Shown: positions 43,011 through 50,867 of the stretch, piece by piece
How positions within the stretch are numbered: the stretch's first letter is position 1
Layout of the letters: each line of letters opens with the position of its first letter
NCBI GenBank assembly: GCA_910587345.1
Contig: CAJUKH010000017.1
Coordinates: 1 to 64,000 of the forward strand
DNA length: 64,000 nt
Source: an uncultured Oscillospiraceae bacterium
GTDB taxonomy: Bacteria > Bacillota > Clostridia > Oscillospirales > Oscillospiraceae
Reading direction: 5' to 3'
The notes under the pieces: generated by a model
Told to the model about the DNA's origin: nothing
The model's input: the letters and a program-made list of their open reading frames with translations, nothing else
Database searches by the model: none
Program-made: the position numbers and the translations under genes

Positions 43011-43039
43011 TTGTTTTCAAGAAGGGTTTCCAATATAAT
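43011..43039 (+). promoter_or_regulatory. Promoter of the 43103 SLH gene
   Basis: TTGTTT, 17 bases, TATAAT, about 60 bases before the start. Confidence 0.75.
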
Positions 43040-43102
43040 CAAAAAGGATATATCTTTTCCTCTCCCTGTGGGGAGCAACTTTGAAAGTAAGGAGCAAAGC
43101 AT

Positions 43103-44944
43103 ATGAAAAAGAAAATCACATCCCTTCTGCTGGGCCTCACCCTTTGCCTGAGCCTGCTGCCCGTTGCCGCTCTGGCGGATGGTGCCCCGCTCTACGAATG
43201 GAAGAGCCAAGTCCCGGAGGACCCCGGCGCCATCACCTACGATATGGAGGTGGCCGATTTCGGCACAATGGAATACGGCTACAGGAAAGAGGACTGCCCC
43301 ACCCTCACCATCTCCTTTACCAACACCAGTGACCAGACCCTATGGTATATCCACGATTTCAGTTCCAAAGGCGGCAACCGCTTTAACGTCACTGTGCCCC
43401 GGGAGGGCTGGGACAGTATCCGCCAATATCTGGTGATCCCCGTCAGCACCTACGCTCTGGAGCTGAAGCCCGGCTCCTCGGCCAGTGTGAATGTGACCCC
43501 GTACACCGGATACCGGGAGAGTACCAGTTTCCCTGCCGGGGTGTATGACGGAGAGCTGGACTTCTTCTTTGCCACTTCCGACGAGCCTGTGGGCAGAAAC
43601 CGGTACGACGAGCCCATCTTCGAGGGGGGCAACTACCCCCTGCCCTACCACTTTGAAATAGTCTATGACGGCTATATGGGCGGTGAGGAGGCCATGGAGC
43701 TGGACCGGGAGAGCGTGGACTTCGGCCCGGTGGAGATGGAGGACACCGTTATCGAGACCGTCTCTGTCACCAACCGGGCCAAGGTGGCGATAGAGCTGCA
43801 GGCCAAACTGGCAAGCGAAGGGACCAATCATGGGGCCTTTGAGCGGAGCGTCCAACAGTGCCTTGAACTGAAGGAAAAGCAGTGGACTCTGGCCCCCGGT
43901 GAAACGGCTCAGGTCCAGATCGTCAAGGGCACCACAGGGAACAACAAGCTCCCGGGCCGGTATGATACCGAACTGGTGCTGACCTCCGAATACCGGGTGG
44001 AGGGGGGAGGCAACCTCATGTCCTACCGGGACGAGAAGGTGGTGCCCATCACCCTCACCCCGGTGAAGGGGGGCAATCTGTCCATCCTGGTGCAGCTGGA
44101 GTCCCCCCAGGGCCCCTCGGGGTATCTCACCTCCGCCGACGGAGCCACGACATACTGGGGCAACGAGAATATCGACGTGCCCTACGGCGGGGATCTGTCC
44201 CTGAACATTGTCCCCTTTGTCCCCGAGCATGGTTACGTTCTGGCGATACAGCAGTTTAGCAGCAGCTCCAGCTACCACTATGTGGGCCATGACACTACCC
44301 TTCTGGCCCAGGATGTGACGGACAGACAACATTACCTGGTGAGCATCGCCTCCTGCGCCGTGCCCCCCGCCGACTGGGCCCGGGACGCGGTGGGCAGAGC
44401 CTACTCCCTGGGCATCTTCTCCCCCGGCGGCGATATGCCGGGTCTTGGCAGCGGGGGCGACCACGGCGTCAACGGGAAGATACCCGACTCCTCCTACGCC
44501 GCCCCCATCACCCGGAAGGATTTCTGCAATCTGGCCATGGAGATTTATCTTAAGCTGCGGCCCGAGGAGTATCGCGAACTCCCGAACCCCCTGCCCACCT
44601 CCTTCACCGACACGGACAATATGGACGTCCGCCGGCTGGCCTATCTGGGGGTCATCAGCGGCGTGGGAGACGAAAAATTTGACCCCGACGGTCAGCTGAC
44701 AAGAGAGCAGGCCGCCGCCATCCTCTCCCGGCTGGCGGGGGTGCTGGACATCGATCTGGACAAGGCTGCCCCCACCTTTGACGACAATGGCTCCATCTCC
44801 CCCTGGGCCAGCGAGGCCGTGGGGCAAATGCAGGCCGCCGGTATTATGGGCGGTTTGGGCAATAACCAGTTCGGCCCCCAGGGGCCCTATAGCTGGGAGC
44901 AGTCCATCGCCACCCTCATGCGGATCTACGATATGACCATGTGA
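43103..44944 (+). CDS. SLH domain surface protein
   Basis: A 613-residue exported protein with a signal peptide (to about ALAD, residue 26). The body is beta-rich (about 40-420), with an ASPM/SPD-2-like or choice-of-anchor flavour (DFGPVEMEDTVIETVSVTNRA). Three SLH-type repeats (about 425-613) end it. No catalytic motif was found, so it is probably a structural or binding S-layer-associated protein. AAGGAG precedes the ATG. Confidence 0.8.
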   Translation: MKKKITSLLLGLTLCLSLLPVAALADGAPLYEWKSQVPEDPGAITYDMEVADFGTMEYGYRKEDCPTLTISFTNTSDQTLWYIHDFSSKGGNRFNVTVPREGWDSIRQYLVIPVSTYALELKPGSSASVNVTPYTGYRESTSFPAGVYDGELDFFFATSDEPVGRNRYDEPIFEGGNYPLPYHFEIVYDGYMGGEEAMELDRESVDFGPVEMEDTVIETVSVTNRAKVAIELQAKLASEGTNHGAFERSVQQCLELKEKQWTLAPGETAQVQIVKGTTGNNKLPGRYDTELVLTSEYRVEGGGNLMSYRDEKVVPITLTPVKGGNLSILVQLESPQGPSGYLTSADGATTYWGNENIDVPYGGDLSLNIVPFVPEHGYVLAIQQFSSSSSYHYVGHDTTLLAQDVTDRQHYLVSIASCAVPPADWARDAVGRAYSLGIFSPGGDMPGLGSGGDHGVNGKIPDSSYAAPITRKDFCNLAMEIYLKLRPEEYRELPNPLPTSFTDTDNMDVRRLAYLGVISGVGDEKFDPDGQLTREQAAAILSRLAGVLDIDLDKAAPTFDDNGSISPWASEAVGQMQAAGIMGGLGNNQFGPQGPYSWEQSIATLMRIYDMTM

Positions 44945-44955
44945 GAGAAAAAGAG

Positions 44956-44996
44956 GAACCGCGGAAGGGCCTTTTGGCCCGTCCGCGGTTCTTTTT
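44956..44996 (+). terminator. Terminator of the 43103 gene
   Basis: GAACCGCGGA and TCCGCGGTTC with an inner AGGGCC/GGCCCG stem, followed by TTTTT. Confidence 0.9.
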
Positions 44997-44999
44997 GTT

Positions 45000-45328
45000 T
45001 GGAGCGTTTGCCGGGAGCAGAGCAGGCCGCTGAGGCGGAGCCATTTGCCGCTGTGCCAACAACGGAGCAGAGCCACCGTCATGCCACCCCAGACCCCGAC
45101 AAGGCTCCGGTCAAAATGAAGCACCGGCAGACAGGACAGGGGGACACTTGGACACACCGCATCCCCGCAAGACCCATCATCATGGGAAATTTTACGTCAT
45201 CGGTGCCCCTTCCCCAAGACATGGAAATTTATTGCGTTTTCGCCTTGACAAACCTGCCCAAAACGGGTAGGCTTGTCTTATAGACGGGCGCCCCAAAAGG
45301 CCCTCAATTTTGAAAGGGGAAATGCAAT
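45000..45328 (+). other. Intergenic region with imperfect promoter-proximal dyad
   Basis: No gene seen in 330 bases. TTGACA at 45246-45251 with a weak TAGGCT 17 bases on is the likely promoter of the next gene. It overlaps an imperfect 13-base dyad (GACAAACCTGCCC with GGGTAGGCTTGTC). Confidence 0.5.
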
Positions 45329-47641
45329 ATGAAGCGAAAGGTCCTCTCTGCCCTTCTGGCACTGGCTATGGTCTTTTCTTTGGCCTCGGTCAGTCTTGCC
45401 GCCGAGCCGGTAAAGGAGATCAATATCTTCGGCATCGGTGATTTTGGCGGCGCCTTGGACGACAGCGGCAAACCCACCGGGAACCCCGGCGGCGCCCGTG
45501 TGGTAGGTGCCATGAAGGCCCTCACCGCCGAGGCCGTCAACCCCATCGTGGTCACCGGCGGCACCATCTACACCGGATCGGCCATCTCCGAGACCAACCA
45601 TGGCAAGCCGGTCAACGAGATGCTCAAGGCCATGGGCGTCCAGTACGCCAGCGTGGGCAACCACGACTTTGACTGGTCCAACATCGACACCCGGGACGAG
45701 GTCTTCACCACTTGGCAGACCGAGGGCGGCTTCACCTTCCTCAACGCCAACGTGTACTGGACCACCGGCGAAAAGGCCGGCCAGCGGGTCTTCACCCCCT
45801 ACGCCACCCAGACCGTGGATGGGGTCAAGCTGGGCTTCTTTGGCGTCATCGGCGAGGACAATATGTCCGCCATCTCCGCATTGAACACGGAGGGCATCGA
45901 GTTCCGCCCCGCCGCCGAGGCCGGCATCGAGATGGCCAAGCTGCTCCGCAGCGAGGAGAAGTGCGATGTGGTCATCGCCCTGGCCCATGTTGCCAGCGTC
46001 CAGGATGCCCCCTATGACCTGGATGCCACCGTGGGCGGCGGCATCGGCCCCTTCATTGAGGCGGTCAATGCCGCCTGTAAGGAGGCCGGCGTGAAGGGTC
46101 TGGACGGCGTCATGGGCAGCCAGACCACCGCCCCCTGCCAGGCCGTCATCAACGGCACCCCCGTGGTCAAGGCCCAGAACTACGGCAAGTTCATCGACCA
46201 GCTGAATATCAAGATCGACGGGGACACCGTCACCGTCACCCCCTCCCTCCATCCCCTGACCCAGATCACCATGAAGGACGGAGAGGAGACTGTCTCCCTC
46301 TTCGGCACTGATGAAACCACCCGGGAGAATCAGCCTGAGGACGAGGCCTTCAAGGCCGTCTATGACGAGTACAACGCCATTCTCACCGCCCTGATGGACG
46401 CCCCCCGGGGCACCGCCGACGCCCACTTCAGCTACGCCGAGGGCCAGGACCGCTTCGACTATTACAAGTGGTATCTGCGCCAGAACCTCTATTATATCAA
46501 CGAGGTCTACGGTGAGCCCACCGTGGCCTATTTCCAGAACTTCGGCGGCATCCGCAACATTGGTGAGACCGTGGTGGAACCCGGCGACGAGCTGGCCCTG
46601 CGGCTTCTGTACACTGTGGCCCCCTTTGACAACTACATTGTCACCATGGACATGACCGGCAAGGATATCAAGACCCTCCTGGCCGGCGAGAGCCAGTACG
46701 GCAAATACACCTCCCTGCTCCAGTACGGCTTTGACGTGACCTACAAGGCCGGGGAGTTCGAGGCCAACGGCGAGGTGGAGTCGGTCAAGCTGAACGGCGA
46801 GGAGATCGAGGATGAGGCCGTCTACCACATCGCCTGCAACACCTTCCTGTATCCCGGCCCCGGCGACAGCATGGACTTCTCCGCCGGCCAGAACGCCATG
46901 AACATCAACGTCATCAATCGCAACGCCCTGCTGGGCGCCCTGCTGCACCAGAGCGCTGCTGTGAAGGACGAGGCTTTTGCCGTGCCCTATGACACCGCCG
47001 CCGTGGGCGCTGTCACCGTCAACACCATCAACCCCAAGGCCACCGTGGCCTTTGCCGAGGCTGACAAAGCCCTGGTCGTGGGCCGCAACGAGGTGAATGT
47101 CACCGTCACCTCCCCCTACACCGATCCCTATGCCATCCCCGCCGAGGTGAAGAACGATTGCACCCTCACCGTTATCCGGGAGTACGCCGACCAGAACGCT
47201 ATTCCCACTGACGTGGTGGATGCCGTCACCCCCCTCACCGTGAAGGGCATCTTCAACGGCAATGGCGAGGGCAATTTCGCCGCAGATGACACCCTGACCA
47301 TGGACCAGATGTCTGTTATCCTGGCCCGGGTCTGCGGGGCCGACCTCACCGCTGTGGACGGCGCTTCCGCAGCCGCCTGCGGCGAGTGTGCCGACTGGGC
47401 CGCCCCCGCCGTGGCCTGGCTGGTGGAAAAGGGCATTTACACCTACGGCCCTGACAGTGCCTATCTGGGCTTTGCCGTCTACGGCAACGAGGGGCTGACC
47501 AACGACCTCACCGCCCTGACTCAGTATCTGGAGTTGGATGTGGACGTGGCCGCACTGGTGGATGGCATCGGCCTTGAGGCCGACGCCTACGTCACCCGGG
47601 GCCAGATGGCCGTTATCCTGGCCCAGCTGCTGGGACTGTGA
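45329..47641 (+). CDS. 5'-nucleotidase-like SLH protein with altered metal site
   Basis: A 770-residue exported protein. Signal peptide to about residue 24, then a UshA/5'-nucleotidase-type metallophosphatase region (about 28-300) and its C-terminal domain (about 330-560), then SLH-like repeats (about 640-770). GNHDFDW (111-117) is intact, but motif I reads GIGDFGG in place of D-x-HG, and the usual GGHTH near residue 265 reads GSQTTAP. Two metal-ligand histidine positions are therefore lost, so it may bind without hydrolysing. AAAGGGG precedes the ATG. Confidence 0.82.
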   Translation: MKRKVLSALLALAMVFSLASVSLAAEPVKEINIFGIGDFGGALDDSGKPTGNPGGARVVGAMKALTAEAVNPIVVTGGTIYTGSAISETNHGKPVNEMLKAMGVQYASVGNHDFDWSNIDTRDEVFTTWQTEGGFTFLNANVYWTTGEKAGQRVFTPYATQTVDGVKLGFFGVIGEDNMSAISALNTEGIEFRPAAEAGIEMAKLLRSEEKCDVVIALAHVASVQDAPYDLDATVGGGIGPFIEAVNAACKEAGVKGLDGVMGSQTTAPCQAVINGTPVVKAQNYGKFIDQLNIKIDGDTVTVTPSLHPLTQITMKDGEETVSLFGTDETTRENQPEDEAFKAVYDEYNAILTALMDAPRGTADAHFSYAEGQDRFDYYKWYLRQNLYYINEVYGEPTVAYFQNFGGIRNIGETVVEPGDELALRLLYTVAPFDNYIVTMDMTGKDIKTLLAGESQYGKYTSLLQYGFDVTYKAGEFEANGEVESVKLNGEEIEDEAVYHIACNTFLYPGPGDSMDFSAGQNAMNINVINRNALLGALLHQSAAVKDEAFAVPYDTAAVGAVTVNTINPKATVAFAEADKALVVGRNEVNVTVTSPYTDPYAIPAEVKNDCTLTVIREYADQNAIPTDVVDAVTPLTVKGIFNGNGEGNFAADDTLTMDQMSVILARVCGADLTAVDGASAAACGECADWAAPAVAWLVEKGIYTYGPDSAYLGFAVYGNEGLTNDLTALTQYLELDVDVAALVDGIGLEADAYVTRGQMAVILAQLLGL

Positions 47642-47660
47642 TCTCCCTCTAAACGCGCAC

Positions 47661-47698
47661 AAAAGGCCGCCCTTCCATGGAGAAGGGCGGCCTTTTTG
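47661..47698 (+). terminator. Terminator of the 45329 gene
   Basis: AAAAGGCCGCCCTTC, loop CATGGA, exact complement, then T. Confidence 0.9.
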
Positions 47699-47777
47699 CA
47701 CCCCAAGCCACTCCAGGAAAAGCCCCTTAAGCCCCTCTTCCCCCCGGCCGGCCCACTCCTTTTCTCTGCCAAAAGAA

Positions 47778-47805
47778 AAATGGACCCCCAAAACGGGGGT
47801 CCATT
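47778..47805 (-). terminator. Terminator of the MATE gene
   Basis: AAATGGACCCCC and GGGGGTCCATTT close a 4-base loop; TTCTTTT follows on the minus strand. It lies about 70 bases past the MATE stop, with the second TACATTTGTA pair between. Confidence 0.8.
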
Positions 47806-47807
47806 TC

Positions 47808-47870
47808 TACATTTGTAAAAGGGAAAATTCAGAGCAGGCCGGCCGGAAAAATCAGGCTTCTACATTTGTA
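47808..47870. repeat. Paired TACATTTGTA motif, pair 2
   Basis: TTCTACATTTGTA at 47805-47817 and 47858-47870, 53 bases apart, directly after the MATE stop codon. TACA-NN-TGTA is the CopY/BlaI-type operator core, but the position downstream of a gene argues against an operator. Confidence 0.7.
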
Positions 47871-47874
47871 AAAA

Positions 47875-49278
47875 TCAGTTTTCCGCCACAACAGGCTCCC
47901 TGTCCAGACCGCTGATATGGACCCATTTTTTGCTGCGCCAGCGGAGGGCACACAGGATACCACGGCTGCCCTGGTCCAAGGCCATTGCCAGCCACACCGC
48001 CATCAGATCTCCATGGAGGACCAGCACCAGAAAATAGGCCACGGGCACCCGGATGACCCACATACCGATAAATCCGGCATACATGGGGAATTTCACGTCA
48101 TCAGCGCCCCGAAGGGAGCCGGCAAAGGAGCTGGCTGCCGCCATCAGCGGCTCGGCCACCAGCATGATACGAAGGGCGCTGGCGGCCAGCGTGACCACCT
48201 CCCTGTCCGAGTTGAAGATGGAGAGCACACCGGGAGCAAAAATGAAGAGAATGATGCTCAAAACGGCGGTCATGCCCACGGCAATGGCACCGCCCAGATT
48301 GCCGTACCCCTCAGCGTCCTTCTGGCTGCCCGCCCCCACCGACTGGCCCACCAGAGCCACGGTGGCCACGCCCACGCCCATGGCGGGCAGATAGCAGAAG
48401 CCCTCGGCCACGTTGCCGATCTGGTTGGCCGCCAGGGCGGCAATGGACAGATTGTGGGCCACCAGAGTGGTCATGGCGATCTGGCCCATATTGACGATGG
48501 AGCCTTCAATGGCCGAGGGAATGCCCAGCTTCAACGCCCGGCTGATGATGGCCCCGTCCGGCTTCAAAGCGTCCCCTCGCAGGTCGGTCCTGTATTCCTC
48601 TTGATGGAAAGCGGCCCACACGGTGGCAAGACCGCCCAGAGACATGGCGATGGCGCTGGCCACAGCGGCGCCCTCCACTCCCCAGCCGGCGCCGGGGAGG
48701 GTGATGCCGTGCCACTCCCGGGTGGGATAGATGAGGAAGAAGTTCAGCACCGCATTACCCACATTGGCCGCCGTATTGATCAGAAGTGGTGTTCGGCTGT
48801 TGCCCATACTCCGCAGGATGGAGGAGAAAAGGCCCTGAAATGCGATAAAGGGATAGGAGGCGGCATAGATGCGCAGATAGTTCACCGCATGGGGCAAGAT
48901 CTCATCCTTGGCCCCCATCCAGACGGAGATCTGACCGCCCAGCAGCTCATAGACCACCAGAGCGAACACACCGCTGACCAAAGCGGCCAGAAAGCCCTGC
49001 TGGGTGATTTTCTTGGCCCGCTCCTTATCCCCGGCGCCCACGGCGTTGGAGACCTGGACCGAATAGCCCACGCCCAGCCCCATCATGGCGCTGCCGATAA
49101 GCCACAGCGCCGGACCGTTGACCGACACGGCGGCGGTGCCGTTGGCTCCCATGGAGCCTACCATGGCGGTGTCCACATAGCTGACCATGGTGGCCAAAAT
49201 ACGCTCCACAATAGCGGGCCAGGCCAGAGGCCACAGCACACTCAGTCTCCTTTTCGTCTCTTCATGCAACAGTGCCAC
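47875..49278 (-). CDS. MATE family efflux transporter
   Basis: A 467-residue multidrug/toxin exporter with 12 hydrophobic segments in two similar halves (WPLAWPAIVERILATMVSYVD in the first, KLGIPSAIEGSIVNMGQIAM in the second). The GTG at 49278 has GGGAG 9 bases upstream; TTG 49299 is an alternative with its own AGGGAAG. Substrates are unknown. Confidence 0.88.
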   Translation of the reverse strand: MALLHEETKRRLSVLWPLAWPAIVERILATMVSYVDTAMVGSMGANGTAAVSVNGPALWLIGSAMMGLGVGYSVQVSNAVGAGDKERAKKITQQGFLAALVSGVFALVVYELLGGQISVWMGAKDEILPHAVNYLRIYAASYPFIAFQGLFSSILRSMGNSRTPLLINTAANVGNAVLNFFLIYPTREWHGITLPGAGWGVEGAAVASAIAMSLGGLATVWAAFHQEEYRTDLRGDALKPDGAIISRALKLGIPSAIEGSIVNMGQIAMTTLVAHNLSIAALAANQIGNVAEGFCYLPAMGVGVATVALVGQSVGAGSQKDAEGYGNLGGAIAVGMTAVLSIILFIFAPGVLSIFNSDREVVTLAASALRIMLVAEPLMAAASSFAGSLRGADDVKFPMYAGFIGMWVIRVPVAYFLVLVLHGDLMAVWLAMALDQGSRGILCALRWRSKKWVHISGLDREPVVAEN

Positions 49279-49436
49279 GCTCTCACTCTCCCTGTTCAAA
49301 CGATTGCTTCCCTGTCCGGCGGAGCAAAGGTCCTCTCCCCGGAAGGGCCGTGATTTTACCCGCCGCCAGCGGCGGATGCAGCTCGACCATTATACTCCCT
49401 GTATCCCACTCCATGTCAATGCTTTTCCCATACTTT

Positions 49437-50342
49437 TTACAAGTTAATTCTTTCACTATGATTTTCCTCCACCCCCGTCAAATCGAAGTTAGGCACATAG
49501 CCCTCATCGGCGGCGGTGCCTTCCTGGGTAAACCCCCGCAGTTCCAGCGCCGCCATGTACTCCTGCGCGGCTCTTATCTCGCTTTTACGAAGGGTGCGGT
49601 CGATTTCCGGATAGTCCCCAGCCCGCCCCATGGGAGTATATTGGCTCATCAGAGAAAACAGCACATTTTCCCTCCCCAGCTCCCCGGCCACAAAATCCAT
49701 GACCGCTTTGGCCTCGGCCAAACCGCCGGGCATCAGCAGGTGGCGAACGACGGTCCCCCGTTTCAAAAGCCCCTCCCCGTCAAAGACGCAGGGGCCGGTC
49801 TGGCGGACCATCTCCTTCACTGCCGCCGCTGCCGCCGCCGGGTAGTCCGGCGCTGCCGAATACCGTCTGGCCCGCTCCGGGTCCAGATACTTCAGATCGG
49901 GAAGATAGACCTGCACCTTCCCCTCCAGTATCCGCAGGGTCTCCATGGACTCATACCCTCCGGTATTCCATACCACGGGCACCGGGAGGGGCTTTTCCAG
50001 CGCAGGCAGGATGGCATGGGCAAAATGGGTGGGGGTCACCAGATTGATATTGTGGGCCCCCTGGGCAATCAGTTCTTCAAAAATAGCCCGCAGCCGCTCC
50101 ACCGTCACCGCCCTGCCAAAGCCCTCCTGACTGATGACGCTGTTCTGGCAGAACACGCACCGTAAGGGGCAGCCGGAAAAGAACACCGCCCCCGAACCCC
50201 GGGTACCGGAGATGGGCGGCTCCTCCCAGGCGTGAAGGGCGGCCCGGGCCACCACCGGCATTTCCGGCATGGCGCAGACTCCGCCGGGGCGGTCCGCCCC
50301 CCGTTCCGCTTTGCAGTTTCTGGGACACTGGGTACAAATCAT
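49437..50342 (-). CDS. Radical SAM protein, PflA-like (COG1313 type)
   Basis: A 301-residue radical SAM protein. An N-terminal cysteine set (CTQCPRNC) is followed by the 4Fe-4S motif CPLRCVFC (about 58-65). It resembles pyruvate-formate-lyase-activating-enzyme homologues of unknown target, and no glycyl radical enzyme gene is adjacent. Separated from HPr by about 80 bases. Confidence 0.85.
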   Translation of the reverse strand: MICTQCPRNCKAERGADRPGGVCAMPEMPVVARAALHAWEEPPISGTRGSGAVFFSGCPLRCVFCQNSVISQEGFGRAVTVERLRAIFEELIAQGAHNINLVTPTHFAHAILPALEKPLPVPVVWNTGGYESMETLRILEGKVQVYLPDLKYLDPERARRYSAAPDYPAAAAAAVKEMVRQTGPCVFDGEGLLKRGTVVRHLLMPGGLAEAKAVMDFVAGELGRENVLFSLMSQYTPMGRAGDYPEIDRTLRKSEIRAAQEYMAALELRGFTQEGTAADEGYVPNFDLTGVEENHSERINL

Positions 50343-50423
50343 GTGCTTCCCTCTTTCCCGTTGATGCAGAAAGGGCGCCGCAGATGCGGCGCCCTTACCT
50401 TCTTTTGTTTTCCCACCGGGGAA

Positions 50424-50687
50424 TTATTCACCGAAGTCGCCGGAGAGCAGCTCCGCCAATGCTTCTACGGCCTCTTCCGCATCGGGGCCGTCGGCGATGA
50501 GCTGGATGACAGTGCCCTGCACGATCCCCAGGGACAGAACGCCCAGCAGGCTCTTGGCATTCACACGGCGCTCCTCCTTCTCCACCCAGATAGAGCTTTT
50601 GAACTCGTTGGCCTTCTGAATGAAAAAGGTGGCGGGGCGGGCATGGAGACCCACCTGGTTGTTAACGGTAGCCTCTTTGGTGTACAT
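50424..50687 (-). CDS. ptsH: Phosphocarrier protein HPr
   Basis: An 87-residue PTS phosphocarrier. The phosphorylated histidine is His15 in VGLHARPA, and the HPr kinase site Ser46 lies in AKSLLGVLSL, so it can serve both sugar transport and CcpA-type catabolite control. No ptsI is adjacent, which is usual in Clostridia. GGGGG lies before the ATG. Confidence 0.93.
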   Translation of the reverse strand: MYTKEATVNNQVGLHARPATFFIQKANEFKSSIWVEKEERRVNAKSLLGVLSLGIVQGTVIQLIADGPDAEEAVEALAELLSGDFGE

Positions 50688-50724
50688 GACATTTCCCCCT
50701 CTGTAAGCGTTCACACTATTGGAT

Positions 50725-50753
50725 AGCATATCAAATTTCGCCTTTTCCGTCAA
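50725..50753 (-). promoter_or_regulatory. Promoter of HPr gene
   Basis: TTGACG, 17 bases, TATGCT on the minus strand. Confidence 0.7.
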
Positions 50754-50867
50754 CGGTATTTTCCACAATATCGCAGACCATGTACCGATTCTTTCCCACC
50801 ATTTTACCAAAAGCAGGTCCCAAGGGGGAAAAGCGGCCTTCCGGCGGTATCGGAACCGCCACAGTCC

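Noticed and set aside
45278..47791. An 837-codon minus-strand open frame
   Set aside because: It lies opposite the 5'-nucleotidase-like gene, which has a signal peptide, ribosome site and terminator; the antisense frame is Gly/Val/His-rich with no motifs.
47805..47870. BlaI/CopY operator at the TACATTTGTA pair
   Set aside because: The pair lies downstream of the MATE stop codon, not at a promoter, and the other pair is inside a coding region; no BlaI/CopY gene is nearby.
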